64,000 nt of DNA from Variovorax paradoxus (GCA_016806145.1 CP063168.1:1-64000); one strand, 5' to 3'. Shown: positions 44,597-54,218, counted from the first letter of the stretch. The notes: generated by a model from the letters alone, not told the origin. Translations and numbers: made by a program.

Positions 44597-46303
44597 ATGA
44601 CTGGCAAATTCACCGAGTGGTCTCACCACAAGACGGAGCTGTGCGCATCCAAGGGTATGGTCGCGGCAAGACACCCGCTATCTGCCGAAGCTGGACTGCG
44701 AATTCTGGAGCAGGGGGGCAATGCCGTGGACGCGGCGATCGCGGCTTCACTGGCAGGCAGCGTGGTGCAGCAGGCGGCAAACTCGATCGGCGGCGGTGGC
44801 ATGCTTGTTGTTTCGCACCCGACCAAGGGGAGCAGTGCGATCAACTATCTCTACGAAGCGCCGTCGCTAGCTAGCCCGGAGATGTTCCCTCTCGAGGCAC
44901 ATGCGGAACCCGGATTGTTCGGCTGGAAGGGGATTAAAGATCGTCTGAATGAGATTGGCGGACTTGCCGTCGGTGTCCCTGGTTCGATTGCCGGTCTCCA
45001 CCTTGCCTCCCGTCAGTTCGGTCTTCTCGACTGGGCAAGAGTGGTTGCGCCGGCTATAGCGTTGGCAGAAGATGGCTATGCCATGGATTGGTACGGATCT
45101 CTGATGCTTTCGGTTCACGCTGACGAGATGCAGCCCTATTCGAGCACCGTGAAGCAGTTCTTGCGTGACGGCAAGTACTCGTATCGCCCGGCCGTCGTTG
45201 ATGCGGCAGACGTGCATCGTCAGATCGAACTCGCCCGAACGCTGAGACTCGTTGCCGAAAGTGGACCGGATGGCTTTTACAAGGGCGAGGTGGCTAAGAG
45301 CATCGCTGCGGCAGTGAAAGCTGCGGGCGGGGTCCTTAGTGAGGCGGACTTGGCCCAGTACGCGCCGCGCCAGTCAGCCGCCGCTACCCTCTTGTACCGC
45401 GGTAACACCGTTCACTACGTCCCATACGCGGCGCCGACCGCGGCGATGTTTCTAGCGATTTTAGGTTGCTTTGACATCTCGTCCTATACGCCAGCTGATC
45501 CACGCCGCCTTCACCTGATTGTCGAGACCTTGCGGCGTTGCTGGCACTATAGGAACGCATTCAATGGGGATTCGGCCCTAGTCAAGGGCCCATGGAGCGG
45601 GCTCGCAAACGTGGAGTTTGCGAAGGCTGTTGCGGCAACCATCAGCCCGACCGAGGCGCGGCCGATGTCATCACCAGTCGACCCCTATGACTACTCAGGC
45701 GACGAGAACGGCGCCACATCTGCATCAGGCGCGCCTGGACGCCATGAGGGAACCGTCCATATCTCAGCAGCCGACAGCAGCGGCACGATGGCAGCATTGA
45801 CCGAAACCGTGGTCGGCAACTTCGGTTCACTCGTTACGAGCGAGTCGGGCGTCTTGCTCAACAATGGAATGATCGGCTTCAGTCCCATCCCTGGTCAAAG
45901 CAATAGCGTCGCACCAGGAAAGCGACCAGCGACGAACATGAGCCCATTGATCGTAAAGCGACCAGACGGTCGACCGTTGCTGACGGTTGGTGCTTCGGGC
46001 GGTCGAAAGATCATTCCTGCTGTGGTGCAGGTCCTCAATCTGGTGATCGATCACGGCCTGGGTATGCAGGACGCCGTCGCGCATCCCCGTCTTGATATCG
46101 AGGGTGACAAAGTGATTCTCGATTCGAGGTTCGGCGAATCGGTTGCGCGGCAGCTGAAGGATATGGGACACGTGGTCGAGTTGCGTCGCGAGGACCTGTC
46201 TACTTTCGAGTTCGGAAACGCTTGCGGAATTCTGTCCGGCGATGACGGAAGTTTCTTCTCGGGCGTGAACCCCTTCCAAATGACCACTGCTGCTGGTCAT
46301 TAG
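44597..46303 (+). CDS. Gamma-glutamyltransferase-family hydrolase (first copy)
   Basis: A 568-residue Ntn-type hydrolase. The large-subunit part has GMVAARHPLSAEAGL and GGNAVDAAIAASL; the autocleavage site with the nucleophile Thr is in GTVHIS (T386), followed by GVLLNNGM and the C-terminal small subunit. It lacks any signal peptide, unlike periplasmic GGTs, so it should act in the cytoplasm after import by the adjoining ABC system. The family cleaves gamma-glutamyl bonds; relatives act on glutaryl or aminoadipyl side chains of beta-lactams. Its true substrate is unknown. Confidence 0.87.
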   Translation: MTGKFTEWSHHKTELCASKGMVAARHPLSAEAGLRILEQGGNAVDAAIAASLAGSVVQQAANSIGGGGMLVVSHPTKGSSAINYLYEAPSLASPEMFPLEAHAEPGLFGWKGIKDRLNEIGGLAVGVPGSIAGLHLASRQFGLLDWARVVAPAIALAEDGYAMDWYGSLMLSVHADEMQPYSSTVKQFLRDGKYSYRPAVVDAADVHRQIELARTLRLVAESGPDGFYKGEVAKSIAAAVKAAGGVLSEADLAQYAPRQSAAATLLYRGNTVHYVPYAAPTAAMFLAILGCFDISSYTPADPRRLHLIVETLRRCWHYRNAFNGDSALVKGPWSGLANVEFAKAVAATISPTEARPMSSPVDPYDYSGDENGATSASGAPGRHEGTVHISAADSSGTMAALTETVVGNFGSLVTSESGVLLNNGMIGFSPIPGQSNSVAPGKRPATNMSPLIVKRPDGRPLLTVGASGGRKIIPAVVQVLNLVIDHGLGMQDAVAHPRLDIEGDKVILDSRFGESVARQLKDMGHVVELRREDLSTFEFGNACGILSGDDGSFFSGVNPFQMTTAAGH

Positions 46304-46349
46304 AAAATTTTCTCAGCACTCGCTCTGAACTATCAAAACCGGATAAAAA

Positions 46350-46814
46350 ATGGAACTGAAATTCAGCCATGTCGACATCGTAGTCAAGGACCTCAAGCGC
46401 GCCATCGAATATTGTCGCCAAGTGCTCGGCTGCAAGTGTTCCGACCTGCGCGTCTGGAATCGGGACGGATTCCATGTGGAGTATGTTGTCATGTTCAATG
46501 GTGAAGAGCGCTTCATGCTCGTTCAACCATTTGAGGGTGTGCTCAAGGACCTGCTCGATGAGAAGGGCGAGGGCACAATCTACCGCCTCTGCTACACGGT
46601 CCCCGATATCTATGCCGCATTCGCTGAGCTAAAGGCGGCGGGTGTCCAGCCTGAGAATGAGCAAGGCCAGGCGTTGCAAGTCGAAGATCTCTCTGCTGCC
46701 ACGGGGAAGCCGATCATTTGGTTGCCCAAAGCCTTGGGATCGCTGTCCATCGAGTTGCTCGACCGAGCTTACATGGAGCCTCGGATGGAACAAGCGCGGC
46801 TCGGGGCGAACTGA
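46350..46814 (+). CDS. VOC-family (glyoxalase-fold) protein
   Basis: A 154-residue protein with two beta-alpha-beta-beta-beta modules (LKFSHVDIVVKDLKRAIEYC; YRLCYTVPDIYAAFAELKAA). Candidate metal ligands are His7 and the Glu in LSIELLDRAY. Such proteins act as dioxygenases, isomerases or glyoxalases, or bind ligands. It is co-transcribed with the GGT-like genes, and its stop shares one base with the next start, so it may process a product of the hydrolysis. Confidence 0.8.
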   Translation: MELKFSHVDIVVKDLKRAIEYCRQVLGCKCSDLRVWNRDGFHVEYVVMFNGEERFMLVQPFEGVLKDLLDEKGEGTIYRLCYTVPDIYAAFAELKAAGVQPENEQGQALQVEDLSAATGKPIIWLPKALGSLSIELLDRAYMEPRMEQARLGAN

Positions 46815-47989
46815 TGATGATCACACTCAATGACGGTCGAAGCTCAGCCGAATCGGTGCGGCCGAGCGGGCGAGGCGCCATCTTGAATATGTCGACCGGG
46901 CCGGTTGAAGTGTCGCCGGCGGTGCTAGACGCACAGTTGGAGCCGATGCTTACACCGCACCATCCCAGTTTTTGGGAGCTGCATGACCAGACCATCGGAA
47001 TGCTGCAGAAAGCCTTGCGAACCACTGGCAAGGTGCTGATGATGCACGGGTCGATCCGGACAGGAATCGACTTGGCTTTGGGTAACTTCATCGGTCCCAG
47101 GTCGAGGGTTCTGGCTATACAGAATGGATTCTGGGGTGCCCTCATAGCTGAATGGGCGGCTCTGCGAGGCGCGGAGGTCGTCACTGTCGATCATGGACCT
47201 CTTGAATCTCTCGACCTCGAAAAGATCGAAAATTTGCTTCGGCAGTCTCATTTTGATCTAGTGACGGTCGTGCATGTCGAGACGAATGCCGGCATCGTCA
47301 ATCCAATCGAAAAGTTGGGTCAGATCGTCGCACGTACCGATGCGCTGTACTTTGTGGATACCGCTTGTTCTGCTGGGGCCATTCCTGTCGAAACCGATCG
47401 ATGGAGAATTGACATCGGAACGACCGGTTCTCACAAGTGCTTGGCGTCTGTGCCGGGCATTGCTGTGATTACGCTTTCGGAGAAAGCTTGGAGCCGCATC
47501 CGAGAAAGGGAAATGGGTGCGTACTTCAATTTTCGACGCTGGTGGGCTGCCACTGTCGACCGCCAGTCGCTTCCACCATTCACGCAGCCGTCATCTCTAG
47601 TCAGAGCGTTACGGCGGGCTTTGATCGAGATTGCGCCTGATGGAATCGAGTCCTGGTGGAGGCACCATGCGGATGTCGCGTCAGACTTCATGCGACGGAC
47701 GCGCCAGGCTGGCTTTGGCTTCCTTCTTGACGAGGCAGAGACTCCGCATCCGCGGAGCGCGTATGCCGACTCGGTCATGGCAATCTCGTACCCGGCGGGC
47801 GTGTCCGATGAAGCCTTTCGCAGCACTTTGTTCGACAGATTTGGCATCTTTGTTATCGGCAATGTTGGTGTCTATGCCGGACGTTCATTCCGCGTTGGAT
47901 TGATGAGTCCGTCTCAATTAGAGCCCAAGAACGTTGACGCACTTCTTCGAGCAATGTCCGAGGCTCGTGACCTCGCTCGAAGCGCCTGA
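46814..47989 (+). CDS. Class V aminotransferase, alanine-glyoxylate/serine-pyruvate type
   Basis: A 391-residue fold-type I PLP enzyme. VHVETNAGIVNPIEKLGQIV with FVDTACSAGAIP, and the Lys in TTGSHKCLASVPG (K208), place it with AGXT-like aminotransferases, which usually use glyoxylate or pyruvate as acceptor. Start ATG 46814 overlaps the VOC stop by one base; the next codon is also ATG. It may deaminate the amine released by the GGT-like enzymes. The donor is not known. Confidence 0.87.
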   Translation: MMITLNDGRSSAESVRPSGRGAILNMSTGPVEVSPAVLDAQLEPMLTPHHPSFWELHDQTIGMLQKALRTTGKVLMMHGSIRTGIDLALGNFIGPRSRVLAIQNGFWGALIAEWAALRGAEVVTVDHGPLESLDLEKIENLLRQSHFDLVTVVHVETNAGIVNPIEKLGQIVARTDALYFVDTACSAGAIPVETDRWRIDIGTTGSHKCLASVPGIAVITLSEKAWSRIREREMGAYFNFRRWWAATVDRQSLPPFTQPSSLVRALRRALIEIAPDGIESWWRHHADVASDFMRRTRQAGFGFLLDEAETPHPRSAYADSVMAISYPAGVSDEAFRSTLFDRFGIFVIGNVGVYAGRSFRVGLMSPSQLEPKNVDALLRAMSEARDLARSA

Positions 47990-48083
47990 CACGCTCAGTT
48001 CAAAGTCAAAATTTCCGCTATCCAAATACAGCTACGGCCTCGGCTCAAGCTATCTATCCATTCCATTACATCGGAGCAAGTCA

Positions 48084-49766
48084 ATGCCATTGAATTCAAC
48101 GCGTAGCAACTGGACCCATGATAAGACCGAGGCCACCGCGACGGGCGGGATGGTCTCATCCCGCCATCCGCTTTCGGCAGAGGCGGGGCTCGAGATACTC
48201 AAGGCTGGTGGGAATGCGGTGGACGCTGCTGTCGCCGCGTCGTTTGCAGAAAGTGTCGTGCAGCCGGCCGCAAGCACCATCGGCGGTGGAGGTCTCTTCA
48301 CGATCAGCCTTGCAAGTGGAGAGACGCACGGAATCAACTATATGTGGCAGGCGCCTCTGAAGGCTTCCGGCAACATGTTCCCCATGGAAGGTGTGCCTGA
48401 GCGCGGGCTTTTCGGCTGGAGTGGCGTAAAGGACCAAGCCAACGAGATCGGGGGCCTTGCGGTCGCAGTGCCTGGCTCGGTCGCCGGTCTTGTCAAGGCC
48501 TCGAAGCAGTTCGGTCGCCTTCCATTGGCGGACGTGATGCGTCCGGCCATCCGACTGGCCAAGGAAGGCTTCGAAATGGATTGGTATGGCAGCCTCATGG
48601 CGGGCATTCACCTCGACATCTTGAAGCGCTTTCCCACGACGGCTAAAGCGCTATTGCGCGATGGGGAGTTCCCGTTCCGTCCCAATATGATCGGGCGTGC
48701 GGATATCCATCGTCAGAGCAGTTTGGCAGAGACGCTATCTGCGATCGCCAAAGATGGTGCCGCGGCTTTCTATACCGGCCAGATTGCGAAGAGCATCGTG
48801 GACGCTGTGAACGCACACGGAGGAGTGTTCTCGGAAGAGGATCTTTCGACCTATGAAGCGATCCAGACCAAGACCATCCAGGTCGAATACCACGGCCATG
48901 TTGTCAGGGGACAACCAGCTGGATTTACGATCTATGGGCAGTGCCTGAATGTGTTGGCACATATGGACCTGGGGGCTTATGCGCCCAATTCCGCAAAGCG
49001 GCTGCATCTGCTTATCGAGGTATTCAGGCACTGCTTGCGGGATCGGATGAAGGTCAATCCTGATATGGGTACTCGTGAGGGCGCTTGGTCGTATTTGCTG
49101 AGCGCTGAGTATGCAAAGCGACTCGCGCAGCAGATCAATCGAGAGCGTCGAAGCGATATCGTGTCTTGGATAAGCGACTATCAAGAGAACCAGCCTGCAG
49201 GCGATTCCCGCACTGTGCATATTGCCGCGGTGGACGGCGAGGGATCAATGGCAAGTCTTACGGAGACGGTGATTGGTAACTACGGCTCCTTCGTCATGTC
49301 TGACTCGGGCGTTCTGTTGAACAACGGGATGATCTCGTTCGCACCGGTGCCAGGCTATTCCAATTCCATCGAGCCCGGACGCCGGCCCTCTAGCTTCATC
49401 AGTCCTCTACACATCACGCGACCGGACGGTTCCATCTTCACGGTGGGCTCTTCGGGTGGCATCAAGATCATGACGTCGGTGCTTCAACTGACGAGCTTCA
49501 TGATTGATCACGGGATGTCCCCTCAACAGGCAGCCTCCCAACCGCGAATCGATTTCGAGGGACCAAAGGTGATCGTGGATGGTCGTTTTGATCAGGCGAC
49601 TCTCGATGAGCTGAAAGATCTTGGTCATGACATCGAGGTGAGATCGGAGGAGCTGTCGACATTCGAGTATGGCAACCCCTGCATTCTTTCGAGGGATCTG
49701 AATGGCGTGATCCAGGGCGGGGTCAATCCTTACCAAGCGACGGTCGCGGCCGGCTACGACCGTTGA
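48084..49766 (+). CDS. Gamma-glutamyltransferase-family hydrolase (second copy)
   Basis: A 560-residue paralogue of the enzyme at 44.6 kb, with SSRHPLSAEAGLEILKAGGN, the nucleophile Thr in SRTVHIA (T377), SDSGVLLNNGM and NYGSF. It too lacks a signal peptide. ATG 48084 follows GGAG by 7 bases. Large parts line up with the first copy, yet the two differ enough (for example around the loop before the Thr) to suggest different substrates or a hetero-oligomer. Lies between a class V aminotransferase and the HglS module. Confidence 0.87.
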   Translation: MPLNSTRSNWTHDKTEATATGGMVSSRHPLSAEAGLEILKAGGNAVDAAVAASFAESVVQPAASTIGGGGLFTISLASGETHGINYMWQAPLKASGNMFPMEGVPERGLFGWSGVKDQANEIGGLAVAVPGSVAGLVKASKQFGRLPLADVMRPAIRLAKEGFEMDWYGSLMAGIHLDILKRFPTTAKALLRDGEFPFRPNMIGRADIHRQSSLAETLSAIAKDGAAAFYTGQIAKSIVDAVNAHGGVFSEEDLSTYEAIQTKTIQVEYHGHVVRGQPAGFTIYGQCLNVLAHMDLGAYAPNSAKRLHLLIEVFRHCLRDRMKVNPDMGTREGAWSYLLSAEYAKRLAQQINRERRSDIVSWISDYQENQPAGDSRTVHIAAVDGEGSMASLTETVIGNYGSFVMSDSGVLLNNGMISFAPVPGYSNSIEPGRRPSSFISPLHITRPDGSIFTVGSSGGIKIMTSVLQLTSFMIDHGMSPQQAASQPRIDFEGPKVIVDGRFDQATLDELKDLGHDIEVRSEELSTFEYGNPCILSRDLNGVIQGGVNPYQATVAAGYDR

Positions 49767-49802
49767 TCTGACGGCTCTTTCCAGTTTGCGCCTAGCTGCT
49801 CA

Positions 49803-50030
49803 ATGAAGTTGCGATTCAATGTCTTCGGGAGACTACTGCTTGTTGAAGCGGGCACCGATGGGTGGAAAGCCTTCTACATGGGCGCAGACGGGAAAAGACG
49901 AGTTGCAGACTTCTCGATACCTGAATTTTTACGGGAAGATGAGTTGGCCCAGTACCTAGATGATCTTTTCCACGAGTACGCAATGCCCTGGAATCGAGAC
50001 GTTCGGCAGCTGTTCGGCTCTGTGAACTAG
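49803..50030 (+). CDS. Small conserved protein resembling DUF7661
   Basis: A 75-residue protein of unknown function. The pattern MKLRFNVFGRLLLVE...GW.AFY.GADGKRR...IP.FL.EDEL.QYL.DL.HE..TP/AMP..DVR.L is one I associate with small conserved proteins in proteobacteria. It looks soluble, acidic at the C-terminus, and sits 36 bases after the GGT-like gene. It may be an accessory subunit or a small regulator; nothing more can be said. Confidence 0.6.
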   Translation: MKLRFNVFGRLLLVEAGTDGWKAFYMGADGKRRVADFSIPEFLREDELAQYLDDLFHEYAMPWNRDVRQLFGSVN

Positions 50031-50198
50031 TTTGCATCGAACTGGACCAGCTGTGGCAGCGATGTTTAAGGCGCTACCAACGTAGGAATGCGGTTGCGCA
50101 TCTGCTGCCGGCTTAGCCCCAGTGGTGCTGTAAGACCTACAAGTGCGGGGCGTGGTGGGCTGTCCAGCACCGATTCTCAAAATCTCCCTCACCTCATT

Positions 50199-51569
50199 AT
50201 GCAAGACAGAAAACTGTTATCCCCTGACGCGATACGCGCGGAGTTTTCCGCGGCGTTGTCGTCCATGTATCGCAAGGAAGTGCCCAAGTACGGCTTGCTG
50301 ATGGACTTGGTTGCCGACATTAACGCGGAGGTGCTGCAGGATCAGCCCTCACTGCGGGCAGCACTCCTCGCGAATGAGTCCCTCGCTCGGCTTGACCAGG
50401 AGCGGCACGGCGCGATCCGTCTTGGCACCGAAGAAGAACTCGCGGTGGTTTGTCGCATGTTTGCAGTCATGGGCATGGAGCCCGTGGGCTACTACGATCT
50501 CGGTCCGGCCGGTGTGCCAGTCCATTCGACGGCCTTCCGTCCGATTTCGACCTCGGCTCTGGCGGCCAATCCATTCCGCATGTTCACCTCGCTGCTGCGG
50601 CTTCCACTTGTCGAAGACCCTACGCTGCGAGATGAGGCTGCGGCGATCCTGGCGCGACGGCGCATCTTCACCCCGAAAGCGCTCGAACTCCTAGCTTTGG
50701 CCGAGACGCAAGGGGGGCTGGACGCGGAGCAGGCGGCTGATTTTGTCCCGGCGCTCATCGAGACCTTTCGTTGGCATGGTGACGCAACTGTTGATTCGGA
50801 AACCTATGCGCGCCTGCTGGCGGCGCATCGTCTCGTGGCGGATGTGGTGTGCTTCCGTGGGCCGCACCTCAATCATCTGACCCCAAGGATTCTCGACATC
50901 GATGCGGCCCAAGTGGAGATGCCGCGTCGTGGCGTAGACGCAAAGTCCCTGATTGAAGGGCCGCCTCGACGGCACCACCCGATTCTTCTGCGCCAGACCA
51001 GCTTCAAGGCGTTGGATGAATCGATTGTTTTCGCTGGTACGTCCGCGGTCACCGGTGCACATACTGCGCGTTTTGGAGAGATCGAGCAGCGAGGTGTGGC
51101 CCTTACCCGTGCCGGGCGCGCACTTTACGACCGCTTGCTGGAACAAGCACGAAGCGGTGACGAGGCCGTCTCGTATCTCGACAGATTGACGCGCGCTTTT
51201 GAGGCCTTTCCAGATGACCTGGACGCGATGCGTCGTGAAGGCCTGGCCTTCTTCCGCTATCGGATCGCGGAAAGCGCCGAAAAAACTCAGGATGTAGCGC
51301 ACTTGTCGATCGAGGCATTGCTGGAGCGCGGCATTGTGCGGGCGGATCCGATCGTATATGAGGATTTCTTACCTGTGAGTGCAGCGGGAATTTTCCGCTC
51401 CAACCTCGGAGACACCATCGGCTCGAGTTACGCGTTGCAGGGCAGCCGTGTCGAATTCGAGCGAGCGCTTGGCCGTGAAGTCGTCGACGAGATCCGCCTG
51501 TATGAGGAAGCTGAAGCGCGTTCCATCGCTGAGATCCGCGTGGCGCTGTCACCCACGGTTCCCGCATGA
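50199..51569 (+). CDS. hglS: 2-Oxoadipate dioxygenase/decarboxylase (HglS/YdcJ, DUF1338)
   Basis: A 456-residue vicinal-oxygen-chelate-type Fe(II) enzyme. The metal and substrate residues known for Pseudomonas putida HglS are all at the same numbers: H70 and R74 in RHGAIRLG, H226 in HLNHLTPR, and E294 in RFGEIEQRG. HglS converts 2-oxoadipate to D-2-hydroxyglutarate plus CO2, the key step of D-lysine/2-aminoadipate catabolism. The start (MQDRKLLSPDAIR) agrees with this numbering. The next gene, overlapping by 4 bases, takes D-2-hydroxyglutarate onward. Confidence 0.93.
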   Translation: MQDRKLLSPDAIRAEFSAALSSMYRKEVPKYGLLMDLVADINAEVLQDQPSLRAALLANESLARLDQERHGAIRLGTEEELAVVCRMFAVMGMEPVGYYDLGPAGVPVHSTAFRPISTSALAANPFRMFTSLLRLPLVEDPTLRDEAAAILARRRIFTPKALELLALAETQGGLDAEQAADFVPALIETFRWHGDATVDSETYARLLAAHRLVADVVCFRGPHLNHLTPRILDIDAAQVEMPRRGVDAKSLIEGPPRRHHPILLRQTSFKALDESIVFAGTSAVTGAHTARFGEIEQRGVALTRAGRALYDRLLEQARSGDEAVSYLDRLTRAFEAFPDDLDAMRREGLAFFRYRIAESAEKTQDVAHLSIEALLERGIVRADPIVYEDFLPVSAAGIFRSNLGDTIGSSYALQGSRVEFERALGREVVDEIRLYEEAEARSIAEIRVALSPTVPA

Positions 51570-52993
51570 AGGCGCTACTCGACCGCCTGCAGTCGCTGCT
51601 GGGCGATAAGGGCTTGCTCACCGGGGAGGCGATGGCGACCTACGAGCTGGGTGCACGCTACGGCAAAGGTCGTGCATTGGCGGTGCTGCGTCCGGCTTCG
51701 GCTACCGAACTGCGTGAGGCCGTACGCGCGGCATTTGAGCATGGCGTGGTCTTGGTGCCTCAAGGCGCCAACACCGGGCTGGTCGGCGCGAGCTCACCAG
51801 ACGGCAGTGGGCGTCAGTTCATCGTGTCGACTGAGCGAATGCGTTCAGTCTGCGAGATCGATCCCGACAACCGCAGCGTGCGCGTGGCAGCGGGCATGCG
51901 CTTAAGCGAGCTCAACGAACGACTTGCTCCTCACGGTCTGTGGTTTCCCATCGATATCGGGGCTGACCCGTCGATTGGTGGCATGGTTGCAGCGAACACC
52001 GGTGGCACGCGGTTGATCCGCTACGGTGACGTTCGTCACAACCTGCTCGCTTTGGAGGTCGTGCTCTGCCAGCTCGGGGCTCCGCTTCTGCGGTTGGGAA
52101 GTGCTCTGCGCAAGGACAACACTGGGCCGAACCTTCGAGAACTGTTTGTCGGTTCGTCGGGTGTAGGTGGATTGATTACCGAAGTGACGGTCGAGGTGGT
52201 TCCGCGGCCCCAGCAGTCCGCGACGGCTCTGGTGGTGCCTAAGTCGGACGCCTCGGTGATGGAACTCCTGCGCGCGATCGAGTCCGAGCTGGGGGACTTT
52301 CTCGCGGCCTTCGAAGGTTTATCCGAGCATGCGCTCCAGGCGGCGATCAATCATGTACCGAGCCTTCGCAATCCGTTCGCACCGGGGCCGCTGCCCGAGT
52401 TCGCCTTGCTGATCGAGCTTGAAAGTTCCTCTTCAGCTGCAGCAATTGGTCTCGATCTTCAAGCGTGTCTCGATCGGTTTCTTGAAAATCAGTTTGATCG
52501 AACGATCAGCAATGCGGTGCTCGGCAGCGGCGCTTCTCTTTGGCACATAAGACATGCAATCAGCGACGGCGCGCGGGCGCTTGGTGAGCCGATCGCATTC
52601 GACGTCTCACTGCCCAGGTCGAAGCTGATGATCTTCCGTCGGGCGGCGCTCGAGTTTGTGGCTAACAGCTTTCCTGCGCTGATCGTGATCGATTTCGGCC
52701 ACATTGCCGATGGAGGGATGCATTTCAACGTCGTACGCCCGCACGAGACACCGCCGCTCGATGTGGCGCAGATCACGAAGTTGCGTGACACGATCTACAG
52801 CTTGGTGGTCGAGGTTTTCGGAGGCAGCTATAGCGCTGAACATGGCATCGGACCGCATAACCTCGTCTACTACCAGCGCTATGAAGATGTCGAGTCACAA
52901 GTGCTGGCGCAAGGGATTCGGGCATTGCTGGACCCGCACGCTCTGTGCGGTGCGGTCGACTTCGGACCGGCTGTCCCGACACAGGCTCAATGA
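51566..52993 (+). CDS. FAD-binding oxidoreductase, D-2-hydroxyglutarate dehydrogenase-like
   Basis: A 475-residue flavoprotein. The PCMH-type FAD domain covers about residues 35-215 (LVPQGANTGLVGASSPDG, GADPSIGGMVAANTGGT, FVGSSGVGGLITE); the FAD-oxidase C domain follows, with DFGHIADGGMHFNV and SAEHGIG. D-2HG dehydrogenases of proteobacteria oxidise D-2-hydroxyglutarate to 2-oxoglutarate and some pass electrons to ETF, whose genes lie 2.9 kb downstream. The 4-base overlap with hglS supports this role; a D-lactate-type substrate is the alternative. Confidence 0.87.
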   Translation: MKALLDRLQSLLGDKGLLTGEAMATYELGARYGKGRALAVLRPASATELREAVRAAFEHGVVLVPQGANTGLVGASSPDGSGRQFIVSTERMRSVCEIDPDNRSVRVAAGMRLSELNERLAPHGLWFPIDIGADPSIGGMVAANTGGTRLIRYGDVRHNLLALEVVLCQLGAPLLRLGSALRKDNTGPNLRELFVGSSGVGGLITEVTVEVVPRPQQSATALVVPKSDASVMELLRAIESELGDFLAAFEGLSEHALQAAINHVPSLRNPFAPGPLPEFALLIELESSSSAAAIGLDLQACLDRFLENQFDRTISNAVLGSGASLWHIRHAISDGARALGEPIAFDVSLPRSKLMIFRRAALEFVANSFPALIVIDFGHIADGGMHFNVVRPHETPPLDVAQITKLRDTIYSLVVEVFGGSYSAEHGIGPHNLVYYQRYEDVESQVLAQGIRALLDPHALCGAVDFGPAVPTQAQ

Positions 52994-53012
52994 TTTCCTG
53001 CAGGACACCAAG

Positions 53013-54218
53013 ATGTACAAGATTCCGTTTTCCGCGCCGTATTCCGAGCCAGCCGGTTCCCCAATACGTGAGTTGTTTCCTTTTCTGAGTCGTCCGGGCA
53101 TGATTTCATTGGCCGGCGGATACCCGTCGGCCGGCCTGTTCGATCAAGTAGGTCTGCAGCAAGCTTGCCTGCGAGCAATGGAGAGCCCTGGGCAGTCGCT
53201 GCAGTACTGCGCGACTGAGGGTCTGCCGGCACTTCGTGAACGGCTGAAGGAAGTGAGTTCCGCTCGCGGAGTTCATTGCGAATTGGAACAATTGATCGTG
53301 ACCACGGGCTCGCAACAGGCGTTTGATCTGCTGGTACGGGTCTTGGTCGAGCCGGGAAACTGCGTCTATGTTGAGTCGCCAACCTATCCGGCGACGTTGC
53401 AGGCCTTGCGCTTGGCACAGTCCAAGATTGTGCAGATTCCGATGGATGCAATGGGCATTCGAATCGACGCTTTGGAGGCAATGCTTGCCAAAGCACCAAG
53501 CGATGAACGCCCTAAGCTGCTATACACCGTACCTAACTTTTCTAACCCAGCTGGCACCCTTCTACCAAGGGAGCGTCGCGAGGCGCTTGTTCAGTTGGCT
53601 CTCCGCTACGGCTTTCTGATTGTCGAGGACGACCCTTACGGAGCCCTCGACTTCGGATCCGGTACCCCTCCGACGTTGTTCGAGCTTGCCGGCGAGCTAG
53701 CGCCAGATAGAAATCCGGTGTTGTACCTGTCAAGTCTGTCGAAGACGGTGGCGCCGGCGCTCCGCATCGGATGGATGATTGTGCCTCGCGATGTTTCGAG
53801 GCGTTGCGCAATTGCGAAGCAGACAACCGATCTATGTAGCTCATCGCTTGCGCAGATGATTGCGGCCGAGTACCTGAATGGCGGTGGGGCTGATGTCGCC
53901 ATTGAGGCTGCTCGCAAGGAGTACGGTCTGCGAATGAGGCATATGAGTGCGGCGCTAAGGGATCAACTTGGCGAACGAGCATCCTTCGTTGAACCGGCCG
54001 GAGGAATGTTCATTTGGTTGCAGACAACCCGGGAATTCGATCCAAAACGTTTGTTCGAGGCCTCGGTTGAGGCTGGGGTCTTGTTTGTTCCTGGCCGGGC
54101 GTTCTTCGAAGCGGATGCTGACCTGCATTGCATGCGGCTGACCTACGCATCGCCGGACTGCGGGCAGATTTCTGAAGGTATTGCACGTCTTGGCCATGCT
54201 TTTGACGCGGCTAAATAG
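53013..54218 (+). CDS. PLP-dependent aminotransferase, 2-aminoadipate transaminase (LysN)-like
   Basis: A 401-residue fold-type I aminotransferase of the LysN/KAT II branch. ISLAGGYPSAGLF, LQYCATEGLPALRE, VPNFSNPAG, VEDDPYGALDF and the Lys in SSLSKTVAPALRIGW (K244) are its marks. It probably transfers the amino group of 2-aminoadipate to 2-oxoglutarate or pyruvate, giving 2-oxoadipate for HglS. It begins 19 bases after the dehydrogenase stop, so the three genes likely form one module. Other aromatic or branched amino acids are possible substrates. Confidence 0.88.
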   Translation: MYKIPFSAPYSEPAGSPIRELFPFLSRPGMISLAGGYPSAGLFDQVGLQQACLRAMESPGQSLQYCATEGLPALRERLKEVSSARGVHCELEQLIVTTGSQQAFDLLVRVLVEPGNCVYVESPTYPATLQALRLAQSKIVQIPMDAMGIRIDALEAMLAKAPSDERPKLLYTVPNFSNPAGTLLPRERREALVQLALRYGFLIVEDDPYGALDFGSGTPPTLFELAGELAPDRNPVLYLSSLSKTVAPALRIGWMIVPRDVSRRCAIAKQTTDLCSSSLAQMIAAEYLNGGGADVAIEAARKEYGLRMRHMSAALRDQLGERASFVEPAGGMFIWLQTTREFDPKRLFEASVEAGVLFVPGRAFFEADADLHCMRLTYASPDCGQISEGIARLGHAFDAAK

